Assembly: GCF_030530965.1 (NCBI RefSeq)
Contig: NZ_JAUMTY010000036.1
Location: 1 to 21,928, forward strand
Source: Corynebacterium sp.
GTDB lineage: Bacteria; Actinomycetota; Actinomycetes; Mycobacteriales; Mycobacteriaceae
Length of the DNA stretch: 21,928 nucleotides
Direction of reading: 5' to 3'
Both the position numbers and the translations under genes were made by a program. Below are positions 1 to 5,710 of the stretch, in pieces. Position 1 is the first letter of the stretch, and each line of letters begins with the position of its first letter. The notes under the pieces were generated by a model. That model saw nothing but the letters and a program-made list of their open reading frames with translations, was not told the origin of the DNA and did not search any database.

Positions 1-2
1 TG

Positions 3-200
3 GATAAAGCCCCGGGCGTTGAGGTTGTCGATGTGCCGACGCCTCTGGAATCGGCAGGTATCGATGATTGCCTCGTGGGGCGCATTCGCCAGGATCAAAC
101 TATCGACGATGATCGTGGTTTGGTTCTTGTTGTGGCGGGCGACAACCTGCGTAAAGGCGCTGCGCTGAACACCATTCAGATCGCTGAATTGCTGGTGTAG
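3..200 (+). CDS. asd: Aspartate-semialdehyde dehydrogenase, C-terminal fragment
   Basis: Only the last 65 codons are inside the window; the gene begins upstream. Asd reduces aspartyl phosphate to aspartate semialdehyde, the branch point to lysine/diaminopimelate, threonine and methionine. The visible tail reads through 'GRIRQD' and 'DNLRKGAALN' to 'IQIAELLV' and a TAG stop. The 'D-N-L-R-K-G-A-A-L-N' segment is the usual end of the bacterial Asd dimerisation domain. The gene converges on the sigma factor gene and is separated from it by a GC-rich hairpin. As I recall, asd-sigC-katA is also the order in C. glutamicum, which supports the call. Catalytic Cys and His lie outside the window and cannot be checked. 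Confidence 0.92.
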   Translation, partial: DKAPGVEVVDVPTPLESAGIDDCLVGRIRQDQTIDDDRGLVLVVAGDNLRKGAALNTIQIAELLV

Positions 201-201
201 A

Positions 202-236
202 GAGCTGGGGGGAGCCGGGGGCTCCCCATTTAGCTC
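202..236 (+). terminator. Hairpin terminator between asd and sigC
   Basis: A GC-rich stem (GGGGAGCC at 209-216 pairing with GGCTCCCC at 220-227, 3-base loop) is extended by outer arms GAGCT (202-206) and AGCTC (232-236). It begins two bases after the asd stop and sits between convergent genes, so it could end transcripts from both sides. There is no good U-run on either strand, so termination strength is uncertain. Confidence 0.65.
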
Positions 237-267
237 ATACTGCTAGCGGACCGGGTAGCGCTGGCGC

Positions 268-876
268 TTACCCGTGCGCCCGTTCCTGCACAGCGCTAAG
301 GTGACGGTGTTTTTTCGCTGCGTGGTTTGATGTTGCGTCGATGAGGTCGGCACGTGCCCGGGCGACCCGCGACCTGATTGTTCCCACACGAACGCCAACG
401 ATTGTCGCGGCTTCGTCGTAGGTGTATCCCAAGACCTGTGTCAGGATAAGCGCTTCTCGGCGATCCGGATCCAAATTCTCCATCAGGAGCTGCACGTCCA
501 CCCAGTCCGACCAGGAGCTGCTGGCGGCGGTGTTCGTTGCCGTGTGCTGATCAGCCACGGTTTCCCATTCCGTACCGGTGGACCGTGGCCGAGCCATATC
601 ATGCCGAACGCTATCGACCCACACCCGTCGTGCAACAGAGAGCAGCCACGTGCGCGCACTCGAGCGGCCCGCAAACGTCGGCAATGCAGAGATAATGCGC
701 AGGTAGGTCTCTTGGGTGAGATCGTCGGCGCGGTCAGTGTCGGCAAGGTGAGCAAGGAGACGCCAGACGTCCTTTTGGGTGCGTCGGATGAACTCGGTGA
801 GTGCGGCCCGATCCCCCTGGCCGGCACGGAGAGCTAATGCTGTGACGCGTGCGTCGTCCTTGTCATGTCTTGTCAC
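268..876 (-). CDS. sigC: ECF RNA polymerase sigma factor, SigC type
   Basis: Extracytoplasmic-function sigma factor. Region 2 is visible as 'ADDLTQETYLRI' followed by 'SSARTWLLSVARRVWVD'. Region 4 is the C-terminal helix-turn-helix around 'TYDEAATIVGVRVGTIRSR'. The protein resembles the mycobacterial SigC family, whose members open with a short tail and then 'VTALALxA'. I place the start at a GTG at 876, with AAGG eight bases upstream, giving 202 aa that begin MTRHDKDD. An ATG at 954 would add 26 residues unlike the family and has a poorer ribosome site. No anti-sigma factor gene lies beside it. In C. glutamicum, SigC is linked to control of the terminal quinol-oxidase branch. The gene is divergent from katA and convergent with asd. 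The family call is firm; the regulon in this organism is inferred. Confidence 0.87.
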   Translation of the reverse strand: MTRHDKDDARVTALALRAGQGDRAALTEFIRRTQKDVWRLLAHLADTDRADDLTQETYLRIISALPTFAGRSSARTWLLSVARRVWVDSVRHDMARPRSTGTEWETVADQHTATNTAASSSWSDWVDVQLLMENLDPDRREALILTQVLGYTYDEAATIVGVRVGTIRSRVARARADLIDATSNHAAKKHRHLSAVQERAHG

Positions 877-981
877 GGTATTCACCTTACCAAGTTGATG
901 GAGAAAGTCACCTCTACCAGGGGTCTGTAGGAAGGCTATGGATCCGTCCCGCATTAATCTTAAAAACCTCTAGGCGGAAAG

Positions 982-1001
982 AACTTTAATAGGGTACAGT
1001 T
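982..1001. promoter_or_regulatory. Imperfect 20-bp dyad in the sigC/katA divergent region
   Basis: The segment has matching ends AACT and AGTT and inner TA pairs, giving the pattern AACT-N-TA-N6-TA-N-AGTT. The sequence TACAGT at 995-1000 could also serve as a -10 element for katA. Location between divergent sigC and katA fits a redox- or iron-responsive operator, but I cannot match it to a known regulator's box, so this remains a candidate. Confidence 0.3.
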
Positions 1002-1080
1002 AAACACGTATCGCACCACTGGTGGGCTCTTTACCCCTGAATGACGACGACACGAGCTCACCACATGAGAAGGAGGATCC

Positions 1081-2736
1081 ATGTCGAACGATAGTTCGCA
1101 CGATCAGCGTTTTACCTCAGACGACGTCGCACAGCGCGGAGTGTGCCCCGTTACCGGTCATGGTGCCCCGCAAGCCAACGGTCGGAGCATCTCAACCCGG
1201 GTCAACGGCGCTCCGAACGCATCCGAGGAGCACAGCGTGACCGTCGGCCGTGAAGGCCCCATCGCTTTGCACGACGTGTCGCTGGTGGAAAAGCTGGCGC
1301 ACTTCAACCGTGAGCGGATCCCAGAGCGTGTTGTTCACGCGAAGGGGTCGGGCGCATTCGGTGAGCTGACGATTACGGAAGACGTATCGCAGTACACGAA
1401 GGCGGACCTGTTCCACCCGGGGCGCGTCACTCCGATGCTCGCCCGCTTCTCGACTGTCGCCGGAGAGCAAGGCAGCCCCGACGCGTGGCGTGATGTCCGT
1501 GGTTTTGCCCTGAAGTTCTACACCAATGAGGGCAACTACGACCTCGTCGGTAATAACACCCCGATCTTCTTCATCCGCGATGGCATCAAATTCCCGGACT
1601 TCATTCGTTCCCAGAAGCGTCTCGCGGGGCGCGGCACGATCGACGCCGACATGCGTTGGGACTTTTGGACCCGCACCCCAGAGAGTGCACACCAGGTGAC
1701 CTACTTGATGGGCGACCGCGGAATCCCGAAGACCTTCCGCAACATGGACGGCTTCGGCTCCCACACGTACCAGTGGATTAACGCCAAAGGGGAGCGGTTC
1801 TGGATCAAGTACCACTTCAAGACCCGCCAGGGATGGGACTTCCTTACCGACGAGGAAGCCGCGAAACTGGTCGGCGAAGATGCTGACAGCCACCGCGAGG
1901 ACCTGTACGCCGCGATTGAGCGCGGAGACTACCCGACGTGGGACGTCAAGGTGCAGATCATGCCCTTGGAGGAAGCCGCTGGCTACAAGGTCAATCCGTT
2001 CGATTTGACGAAGACGTGGAGCCAGAAAGACTACCCGCTGATTCCGGTGGGGCACTTCACGCTGAACCGGAACCCGGAGAACTTCTTCGCGCAGATCGAA
2101 TCCGCGGCATTTGAGCCGTCGAACCTGGTCCCGGGGATTGGGCTCTCGCCGGACAAGATGCTGCTCTCCCGCGCTTTCGCCTACGCCGATGCTAAGCGCT
2201 ATCGCCTCGGTGTGAACGCTGACCAGATCCCGGTGAACAAGCCAGTGTGCCCGGTGAACAGCTATGCCAAGGACGGTGCCGCTGTGTACGACTTCCCGCC
2301 GGCTTCTGAGCCGACGTATTCGCCGAACCGCTTTGAGCGCGGCGGCGGGTACATGGACGTCGACGGTACCGACGCTGAGGGCACCGGTGCTGTGCAGAAG
2401 GACATTGCGCCCGGTGAGTCCAAGTACGGTTTCGGCCGTGGTCAGGAGTCCGGCTTAGGTGCTGCTGAAGAACTCGGCCTCTGGGACGACAACTATGGCG
2501 GAGATTTAACTCGTGGTGCCTATGTCCGTCACCCGGAGGACGACGATTTCTCCCAGGCTGGCGACCTAGTCCGCAACGTCATGGACGACGCTGCTCGTGA
2601 CCGCCTGGCCAACAACATTGTTGGTGCGATGGCCGGTGTGTCCGACCAGGTTGCTAAGCAGGCCTTCAACTACTGGACCCACGTCGACGAGTGGCTGGGC
2701 GCGGAAGTCGAAAAGCGCTTTACCGCGTCGAAGTAG
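1081..2736 (+). CDS. katA: Monofunctional haem catalase
   Basis: A 551-aa catalase that dismutates hydrogen peroxide to water and oxygen in the cytoplasm. The catalytic His is H86 in 'ERVVHAKG', and the distal Asn lies in 'LVGNNTPIFFIRDG' near 158-159. The haem-ligand Tyr is Y368 in 'RAFAYADAKRYR'. The NADPH/core region follows normally, and the length fits the small-subunit class with a roughly 50-residue N-terminal extension. The C-terminal 60 residues include the typical 'YVRHPEDDDFSQAGDLVRNV' region. Start is firm because AGAAGGAGG lies seven to eight bases before the ATG. It stands alone between divergent sigC and downstream ohr, which forms an oxidative-stress pair with it. A 36-nt N-terminal segment contains 'CPVTGHGAP', a short extra motif ahead of the fold. 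Nothing suggests damage. Confidence 0.97.
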   Translation: MSNDSSHDQRFTSDDVAQRGVCPVTGHGAPQANGRSISTRVNGAPNASEEHSVTVGREGPIALHDVSLVEKLAHFNRERIPERVVHAKGSGAFGELTITEDVSQYTKADLFHPGRVTPMLARFSTVAGEQGSPDAWRDVRGFALKFYTNEGNYDLVGNNTPIFFIRDGIKFPDFIRSQKRLAGRGTIDADMRWDFWTRTPESAHQVTYLMGDRGIPKTFRNMDGFGSHTYQWINAKGERFWIKYHFKTRQGWDFLTDEEAAKLVGEDADSHREDLYAAIERGDYPTWDVKVQIMPLEEAAGYKVNPFDLTKTWSQKDYPLIPVGHFTLNRNPENFFAQIESAAFEPSNLVPGIGLSPDKMLLSRAFAYADAKRYRLGVNADQIPVNKPVCPVNSYAKDGAAVYDFPPASEPTYSPNRFERGGGYMDVDGTDAEGTGAVQKDIAPGESKYGFGRGQESGLGAAEELGLWDDNYGGDLTRGAYVRHPEDDDFSQAGDLVRNVMDDAARDRLANNIVGAMAGVSDQVAKQAFNYWTHVDEWLGAEVEKRFTASK

Positions 2737-2816
2737 TGATGGCGGAGTAGGGATGTCGAAGGCAACATAACGCCCGACATGACGCACTAGCTTTAGCGCA
2801 CTGACTTCGGTTTTAG

Positions 2817-2853
2817 CCCCGGTCCGTTCTTCACATGGGTGAAGGGATCGGGG
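2817..2853 (+). terminator. Probable katA terminator hairpin
   Basis: CCCCGGTCC at 2817-2825 pairs, with G-T wobble, with GGATCGGGG. An inner TTCAC/GTGAA stem closes an ATG loop, and TTT follows. It lies about 80 bases past the katA stop and ahead of ohr. The U-run is short. Confidence 0.5.
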
Positions 2854-2906
2854 TTTCCGCGTACCGTGGGTGGTGTTTCGTACTCACGATGAAGTTAGGA
2901 GTTTTT

Positions 2907-3338
2907 ATGTCTGATGCTTTGTACACCGCACGAGTGACCTCTACGGGTGGCGGCCGTGATGGCCATGTAGCTAGCGACGATGGCCACATCGATCTGGATG
3001 TTCGCCCGCCGAAGGCGATGGGTGGATCTGGTGAAGGCACGAACCCCGAGCAACTGGTTGCCGCTGGATGGGCTGCGTGCTTCAATAGCGCGCTTCAGTT
3101 GATCGCGAAGCAGGGCGGCGCTGATCTGGACAAAGCCCCAGAGGTTACCGTCGAGTGCTCGTTGGTGAAAGATGAGAACGACGGCGGCTTCAGGATTAAG
3201 GCTGCTTTAGACGTCACCATCTTCGGTGTTTCTGAGGATCAAGCGAAAGATTTCGCGGAGAAGGCCGACGCGATGTGCCCGTATTCCAAGGCTTTCCGCG
3301 GCGATAGCGAGACTGTCGTTACTGCGCACGCGAAGTAA
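2907..3338 (+). CDS. ohr: Organic hydroperoxide resistance protein, Ohr family
   Basis: A 143-aa thiol peroxidase of the Ohr/OsmC superfamily that reduces organic hydroperoxides, with electrons usually from lipoylated proteins. The peroxidatic Cys is C58 in 'AACFNSAL' and the resolving Cys is C124 in 'CPYSKA'. The catalytic Arg (R17, 'GGRDGH') and Glu (E48, 'NPEQL') are in place, which marks true Ohr rather than OsmC. The start chosen is the ATG at 2907 with AGGAG six bases upstream. The longer in-frame reading from 2835 adds 24 residues that are not family-like and would overlap the katA terminator hairpin. No OhrR-type MarR regulator gene is adjacent. The gene follows katA in the same direction but has its own start region, so it is likely an independent unit. 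Confidence 0.94.
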   Translation: MSDALYTARVTSTGGGRDGHVASDDGHIDLDVRPPKAMGGSGEGTNPEQLVAAGWAACFNSALQLIAKQGGADLDKAPEVTVECSLVKDENDGGFRIKAALDVTIFGVSEDQAKDFAEKADAMCPYSKAFRGDSETVVTAHAK

Positions 3339-3425
3339 CCCTCAAACGTGAAGTAAATCTGAACGTGGTGGGCGAGTATCAGAAAGCTGCCCAACCGCCT
3401 GCGTAAAACAGCCTTTCAATGGCAC

Positions 3426-3480
3426 AGCGCCTCGATGGGGAGCGGGATTCTGTCCTGATCATTCCGACCATTGAGGCGCT
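3426..3480 (+). terminator. Long inverted repeat after ohr
   Basis: AGCGCCTCGATGG (3426-3438) matches the reverse complement of 3468-3480 with one wobble, and a further CGGGAT/ATTCCG pairing lies inside. It starts about 90 bases after ohr and is followed by T-rich sequence (TTTG, TTTTAG) rather than a clean U-run. It is either the ohr terminator or a structured repeat element. Confidence 0.45.
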
Positions 3481-3520
3481 TAGTGCTTTGTTAGCGCTTT
3501 TAGTGCTATGCGCACGCAAA

Positions 3521-3574
3521 ACCCCTCACGGTGGAGGCACATTCGCGGAGAAATGATTGACCACCGTGAGGGGT
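3521..3574 (-). terminator. Terminator of the small porin-like operon
   Basis: A perfect 14-bp inverted repeat (ACCCCTCACGGTGG at 3521-3534, complement at 3561-3574) with a 26-base loop. Read on the minus strand it ends in TTTTG, 59 bases beyond the stop of the 61-aa gene. This is a strong rho-independent terminator for the leftward cluster. Confidence 0.85.
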
Positions 3575-3632
3575 GAATGGTGAGCGCTGGAAAGGATAAA
3601 AGCAACGCTCACACGATTACTTATTAAGCGTA

Positions 3633-3818
3633 TTACTTGATAAGCGCGCCAACGAGCTTGATGATGTTGGAGGCGAGTCCGGAGAGGTCTCCGATCCATC
3701 CTGCAACGGTGTTGGCGTCGATTTGTCCGGCAAGATCTCCGGCCTTGGAACCAGAGTTAACAGTGTCGTCCATCGTGGACGCTGCTGTGTCGGCTGCCTG
3801 GGAGTAATCGAAGTTCAT
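3633..3818 (-). CDS. 61-aa porin-like peptide (PorH/PorA-type, no signal peptide)
   Basis: A short protein with a hydrophilic, Asp/Ser/Thr-rich N-terminal half (residues 1-35) and a C-terminal amphipathic or membrane-active helix (36-61) ending in Lys. There is no signal peptide. This layout matches the tiny channel peptides of corynebacteria (PorA, PorH), which reach the mycolate outer membrane without a Sec signal and can be O-mycoloylated on Ser/Thr. The C-terminal helix has the same residues at the same spacing as that of the 85-aa protein at 4968-5225: N36-T37-V38, I42-G43, L48-A49-S50, I52, L55-V56 and L59. The ATG at 3818 has AAAGGG five to six bases upstream. It is the last gene of the run, 42 bases after the 35-aa gene and before a strong terminator. 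Family membership is inferred from architecture and context, not from a search. Confidence 0.65.
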   Translation of the reverse strand: MNFDYSQAADTAASTMDDTVNSGSKAGDLAGQIDANTVAGWIGDLSGLASNIIKLVGALIK

Positions 3819-3860
3819 GGGATCCCTTTCGTACGGGGTAGCTGGAAGAACGTCGTGTTT

Positions 3861-3968
3861 TTAGACGAACTTACCGATCGTGTCCAGGATGAACTCGACG
3901 ATGTTCACAGCGTAGCGGGCTGCATCAACGTCAAAGTAACCGGGAAAAGGCTGCTGACCAGTAGGCAT
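3861..3968 (-). CDS. 35-aa porin-like peptide (PorA-type)
   Basis: A very short ORF, easily missed by gene callers, read from an ATG at 3968 with AAAGG seven to eight bases upstream, to a TAA at 3861. It opens with a Pro/Gln-rich turn segment ('PFPGY' at 7-11) followed by one amphipathic helix of about 22 residues (12-34) with acidic residues on one face and Ile/Val/Leu/Phe on the other. The arrangement parallels the 48-aa peptide at 4621-4767, where 'PYPAF' precedes a similar helix ending in Ile-Gly. Its size fits corynebacterial PorA peptides (about 40-45 aa). It lies between the secreted-protein gene and the 61-aa gene. Coding status rests on the ribosome site, position and paralogy. Confidence 0.6.
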   Translation of the reverse strand: MPTGQQPFPGYFDVDAARYAVNIVEFILDTIGKFV

Positions 3969-3994
3969 GAGTGACCTTTCGTCGTAAAACCCCC

Positions 3995-4011
3995 ATCCCC
4001 ATGGAGGGGAT
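3995..4011 (-). terminator. Intercistronic hairpin, possible attenuator
   Basis: ATCCCC (3995-4000) and GGGGAT (4006-4011) form a 6-bp perfect stem with a 5-base loop. On the minus strand it is followed by GGGGGTTTTAC. It lies between the 198-aa gene and the 35-aa gene, about 10 bases after the former's stop. It could be a partial terminator or an RNA-stability element that sets different levels for the two halves of the operon. Confidence 0.5.
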
Positions 4012-4020
4012 CAGAGGAAA

Positions 4021-4617
4021 CTAGTTGTAGGAAAGAGTGGAGTTAGCGTCGTTGAAGTCGCTGTGTGCTGCAAGAGGAGCCACACGCTCACACATCAACG
4101 CACACTTGCTATCAGTCTTCTGAGGACGTCCGTCCTGGCGCACATCGTTGGCGTTGTAGACGTTGACCGTCCCGATGACCTTCTCGCCGGGCTGGATGCT
4201 GTTAGGCGACTTGATACCGAGATCGATGTTGATCTTACCGTCCTGGGTAGCACGGTAGGTCTGCCAGGTGTAGACCACGATGTTGCTGGTCTCGGTGGAC
4301 TTCACCAGGCCGGCACGGACGGTGTAGTACTGCCCGGCGGTGAAGCCGGTGCCGTCGGCCTTGACCTTGACGGTAGCGCCGCTCTTTGCCTTGACAGTGT
4401 GGCTTCCGTCGGCCGCGTTGGTGAAGGAAACGTTGTTCAAGGAGCCTTCAGCGTGGTCAGGGTTGACCGGGGACTCGATAACGTTTGAAGGATCCCACCA
4501 GCGTGAGGGCCAGTCGGCGCTCGATGCCATTGCTGGTGTGGCGGACCCGGCAACGACGGCGGTAGCTGCCAAGGTTCCAGCTGCGATGCGGGAAATCTTT
4601 GACGTGAAGAAGTTCAT
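4021..4617 (-). CDS. Secreted protein of unknown function, 198 aa
   Basis: The N-terminus is a clear Sec signal peptide: charged 'TSKISR', a hydrophobic core 'IAAGTLAATAVVAG', and an 'A-M-A' cleavage site after residue 31. The mature part of about 167 residues is rich in Thr/Val/Tyr strands (for example residues 62-125 and 145-156), which suggests a beta-sandwich. It has one close Cys pair (C172, C176) near the end that could form a disulphide outside the cell. I do not recognise the family; it is longer than PorB/PorC and has two rather than four Cys. Its start overlaps a good site, GGAAGG about nine bases before the ATG, and the upstream 48-aa gene ends three bases earlier, so the two are translationally close. 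A role as a partner or periplasmic accessory of the porin-like peptides is a guess from position. Confidence 0.8.
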   Translation of the reverse strand: MNFFTSKISRIAAGTLAATAVVAGSATPAMASSADWPSRWWDPSNVIESPVNPDHAEGSLNNVSFTNAADGSHTVKAKSGATVKVKADGTGFTAGQYYTVRAGLVKSTETSNIVVYTWQTYRATQDGKINIDLGIKSPNSIQPGEKVIGTVNVYNANDVRQDGRPQKTDSKCALMCERVAPLAAHSDFNDANSTLSYN

Positions 4618-4620
4618 TCT

Positions 4621-4767
4621 TTAGAGCCTTCCGATTGCGAAGCCGATCATCGAGTTAGCAGCTTCGATGAGGTATGGTCCAATTTCCGTGATCCAGTGAA
4701 ATGCTGGGTATGGATCGTTCGGCGGATCGAGTGGCTGATATGCGTTCGGGTTGGTATCTGCACCCAT
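4621..4767 (-). CDS. 48-aa porin-like peptide (PorA-type)
   Basis: Start chosen at the ATG at 4767 because GGAGG lies six bases upstream. The longer in-frame reading from 4818 has no such site. Residues 1-23 are polar and Pro-rich (four prolines between 12 and 21, with 'PYPAF' at 19-23). Residues 24-48 form a single hydrophobic/amphipathic helix with a terminal Arg-Leu. There is no signal peptide. The design matches the 35-aa peptide at 3861-3968 (P-aromatic-P-small-aromatic, then a helix with Tyr about 13 residues later and Ile-Gly about 22-24 residues later). It is the first gene of a unit with the 198-aa secreted protein. The porin-like role is inferred from size, composition and neighbours. 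Confidence 0.65.
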   Translation of the reverse strand: MGADTNPNAYQPLDPPNDPYPAFHWITEIGPYLIEAANSMIGFAIGRL

Positions 4768-4929
4768 GTCTTTCCTCCAGGTGTGATGAGTTTTGTCGAC
4801 GACGGATGGAGCAACCACAACGTAGGGGGAAACTTATCGACGTCGAAAACGTGTCGTGCTGTATTAGGCGTTGGCAGGGGCCGTCGTCATTGTTTTGACT
4901 GGCTATCTGCCTGCGCGTACAAGCGCGCA

Positions 4930-4950
4930 AAAGACCCCGATGGGGTCTTT
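4930..4950 (-). terminator. Terminator of the 85-aa gene
   Basis: AAAGACCCC (4930-4938) and GGGGTCTTT (4942-4950) make a perfect 9-bp stem with a 3-base loop. On the minus strand it runs into TTTTG. It lies 18 bases past the stop of the 85-aa gene, so that gene is probably its own transcription unit and the 48-aa gene has a separate promoter in 4770-4925. Confidence 0.85.
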
Positions 4951-4967
4951 CACGGCACGTAAATCTT

Positions 4968-5225
4968 TTAGCCAGCGAGGCCCTTGACCAGGCCCATGAT
5001 CGCGGAAGCCAGGGTGGTGGCGGAGCCGATGAGGCTGGTCACGGTGTTGATGTTGAAGCCGTCGAAGAAGCTGCTGGCGTGCTCGCTAGCAGACGAAGCG
5101 GCGTCGGAAGCAGTTGAAGCATGCTCGCTAGCCGTCGATGCAGCGGAGGAAGCAGCGTCAGAAGCGGAAGAAGCGGAATCGGAAGCGGCCTGCGCTGCCT
5201 CTGCGGCGTAGGAAAAAGCGGACAT
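4968..5225 (-). CDS. 85-aa Ala/Ser-rich porin-like protein (PorH-type helix)
   Basis: Residues 7-52 are almost only Ala and Ser, with spaced Asp, Glu and His in short repeats ('ASDAASSA', 'ASEHAS' twice), predicted as one long helix. Residues 53-58 are aromatic ('FFDGF'), and 60-85 are a hydrophobic helix with Lys81 near the end. That helix matches the 61-aa peptide's C-terminus position for position: N60-T61-V62, I66-G67, L72-A73-S74, I76, L79-V80 and L83. There is no signal peptide. GGAAGG lies six bases before the ATG. The many Ser residues are possible acylation sites if, as for PorA/PorH/ProtX, mycoloylation occurs. It has its own terminator and a strongly folded leader. Function is inferred; the Ala/Ser extension is unusual for these peptides. 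Confidence 0.68.
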   Translation of the reverse strand: MSAFSYAAEAAQAASDSASSASDAASSAASTASEHASTASDAASSASEHASSFFDGFNINTVTSLIGSATTLASAIMGLVKGLAG

Positions 5226-5266
5226 AACAATCCTTCCAGGGATGTAGACAAAGTGTTGTCGCTAGC

Positions 5267-5324
5267 TGATGAAGACTGTGGAACCGTCTTCCCGCTGGCG
5301 GGAGAGGATCGGTCAGTCTCATCA
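5267..5324 (-). promoter_or_regulatory. Structured leader hairpin upstream of the 85-aa gene
   Basis: Outer arms TGATGAAGACTG (5267-5278) and CAGTCTCATCA (5314-5324) pair with a single bulge. ACCG/CGGT (5283-5286/5310-5313) pairs inside, and TCCCGC/GCGGGA (5290-5295/5298-5303) closes the tip. The element ends about 30 bases before the ribosome site of the 85-aa gene. If transcribed it is a stable leader, either an mRNA stabiliser or a control element. Confidence 0.5.
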
Positions 5325-5625
5325 GGCTTACCGTTCCATAACTTACGAGGGTGACAAGTTAAAAGAAAGGAGAACTGGGATTATTTCACCTTCTGTTAAC
5401 CGAATCTCGCGGATTTGAGCCGCTCAAGTTAGCGACTGCATGGCTGCAGATGTTAAGTATTTTTGGGCAAAAATCCATTTAAGCTGGGATCGAACCGAGT
5501 TTTATGTTGAAGACAGTGAGTGGGTAGCTAGCTAAATCTGTTGATTCTTTCACACTGTTACATTTGCCCCTATATTGGGGGTGCTCGATAGGTGCGGATG
5601 CGGCGACCGGCCGAAAGCGCTGACA
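5325..5625. other. Gene-free stretch between the porin-like cluster and pat
   Basis: No ORF here has a plausible start site and composition. It should hold the promoter of the 85-aa gene; TTGTCA read on the minus strand near 5350 is one possible -35. An imperfect CCCC-N6-GGGG palindrome sits at 5567-5580. Local AT content is higher than in the flanking genes. Confidence 0.4.
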
Positions 5626-5687
5626 TAAAACGTCCCTGTGTGGGACGTCCATGCAGGAGCTTGCAGGGGCTTCGCAGGGAAAGCCCC
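5626..5687 (-). terminator. pat terminator (two hairpins)
   Basis: The distal hairpin ACGTCCC/GGGACGT (5630-5636/5642-5648) is followed on the minus strand by TTTTAT and is a typical intrinsic terminator. A second stem, GGGGCTT/AAGCCCC (5666-5672/5681-5687), lies closer to the pat stop. Confidence 0.85.
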
Positions 5688-5710
5688 GCACGCTAGACGC
5701 ATGGAGGGCT

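Noticed and set aside
268..954. Longer start for the sigma factor at 954
   Set aside because: The 26 added residues do not resemble SigC proteins, and the GTG at 876 has a better ribosome site.
1192..2055. 287-aa minus-strand ORF opposite katA
   Set aside because: It is a GC-driven shadow of an intact catalase gene, with no family-like sequence and no ribosome site.
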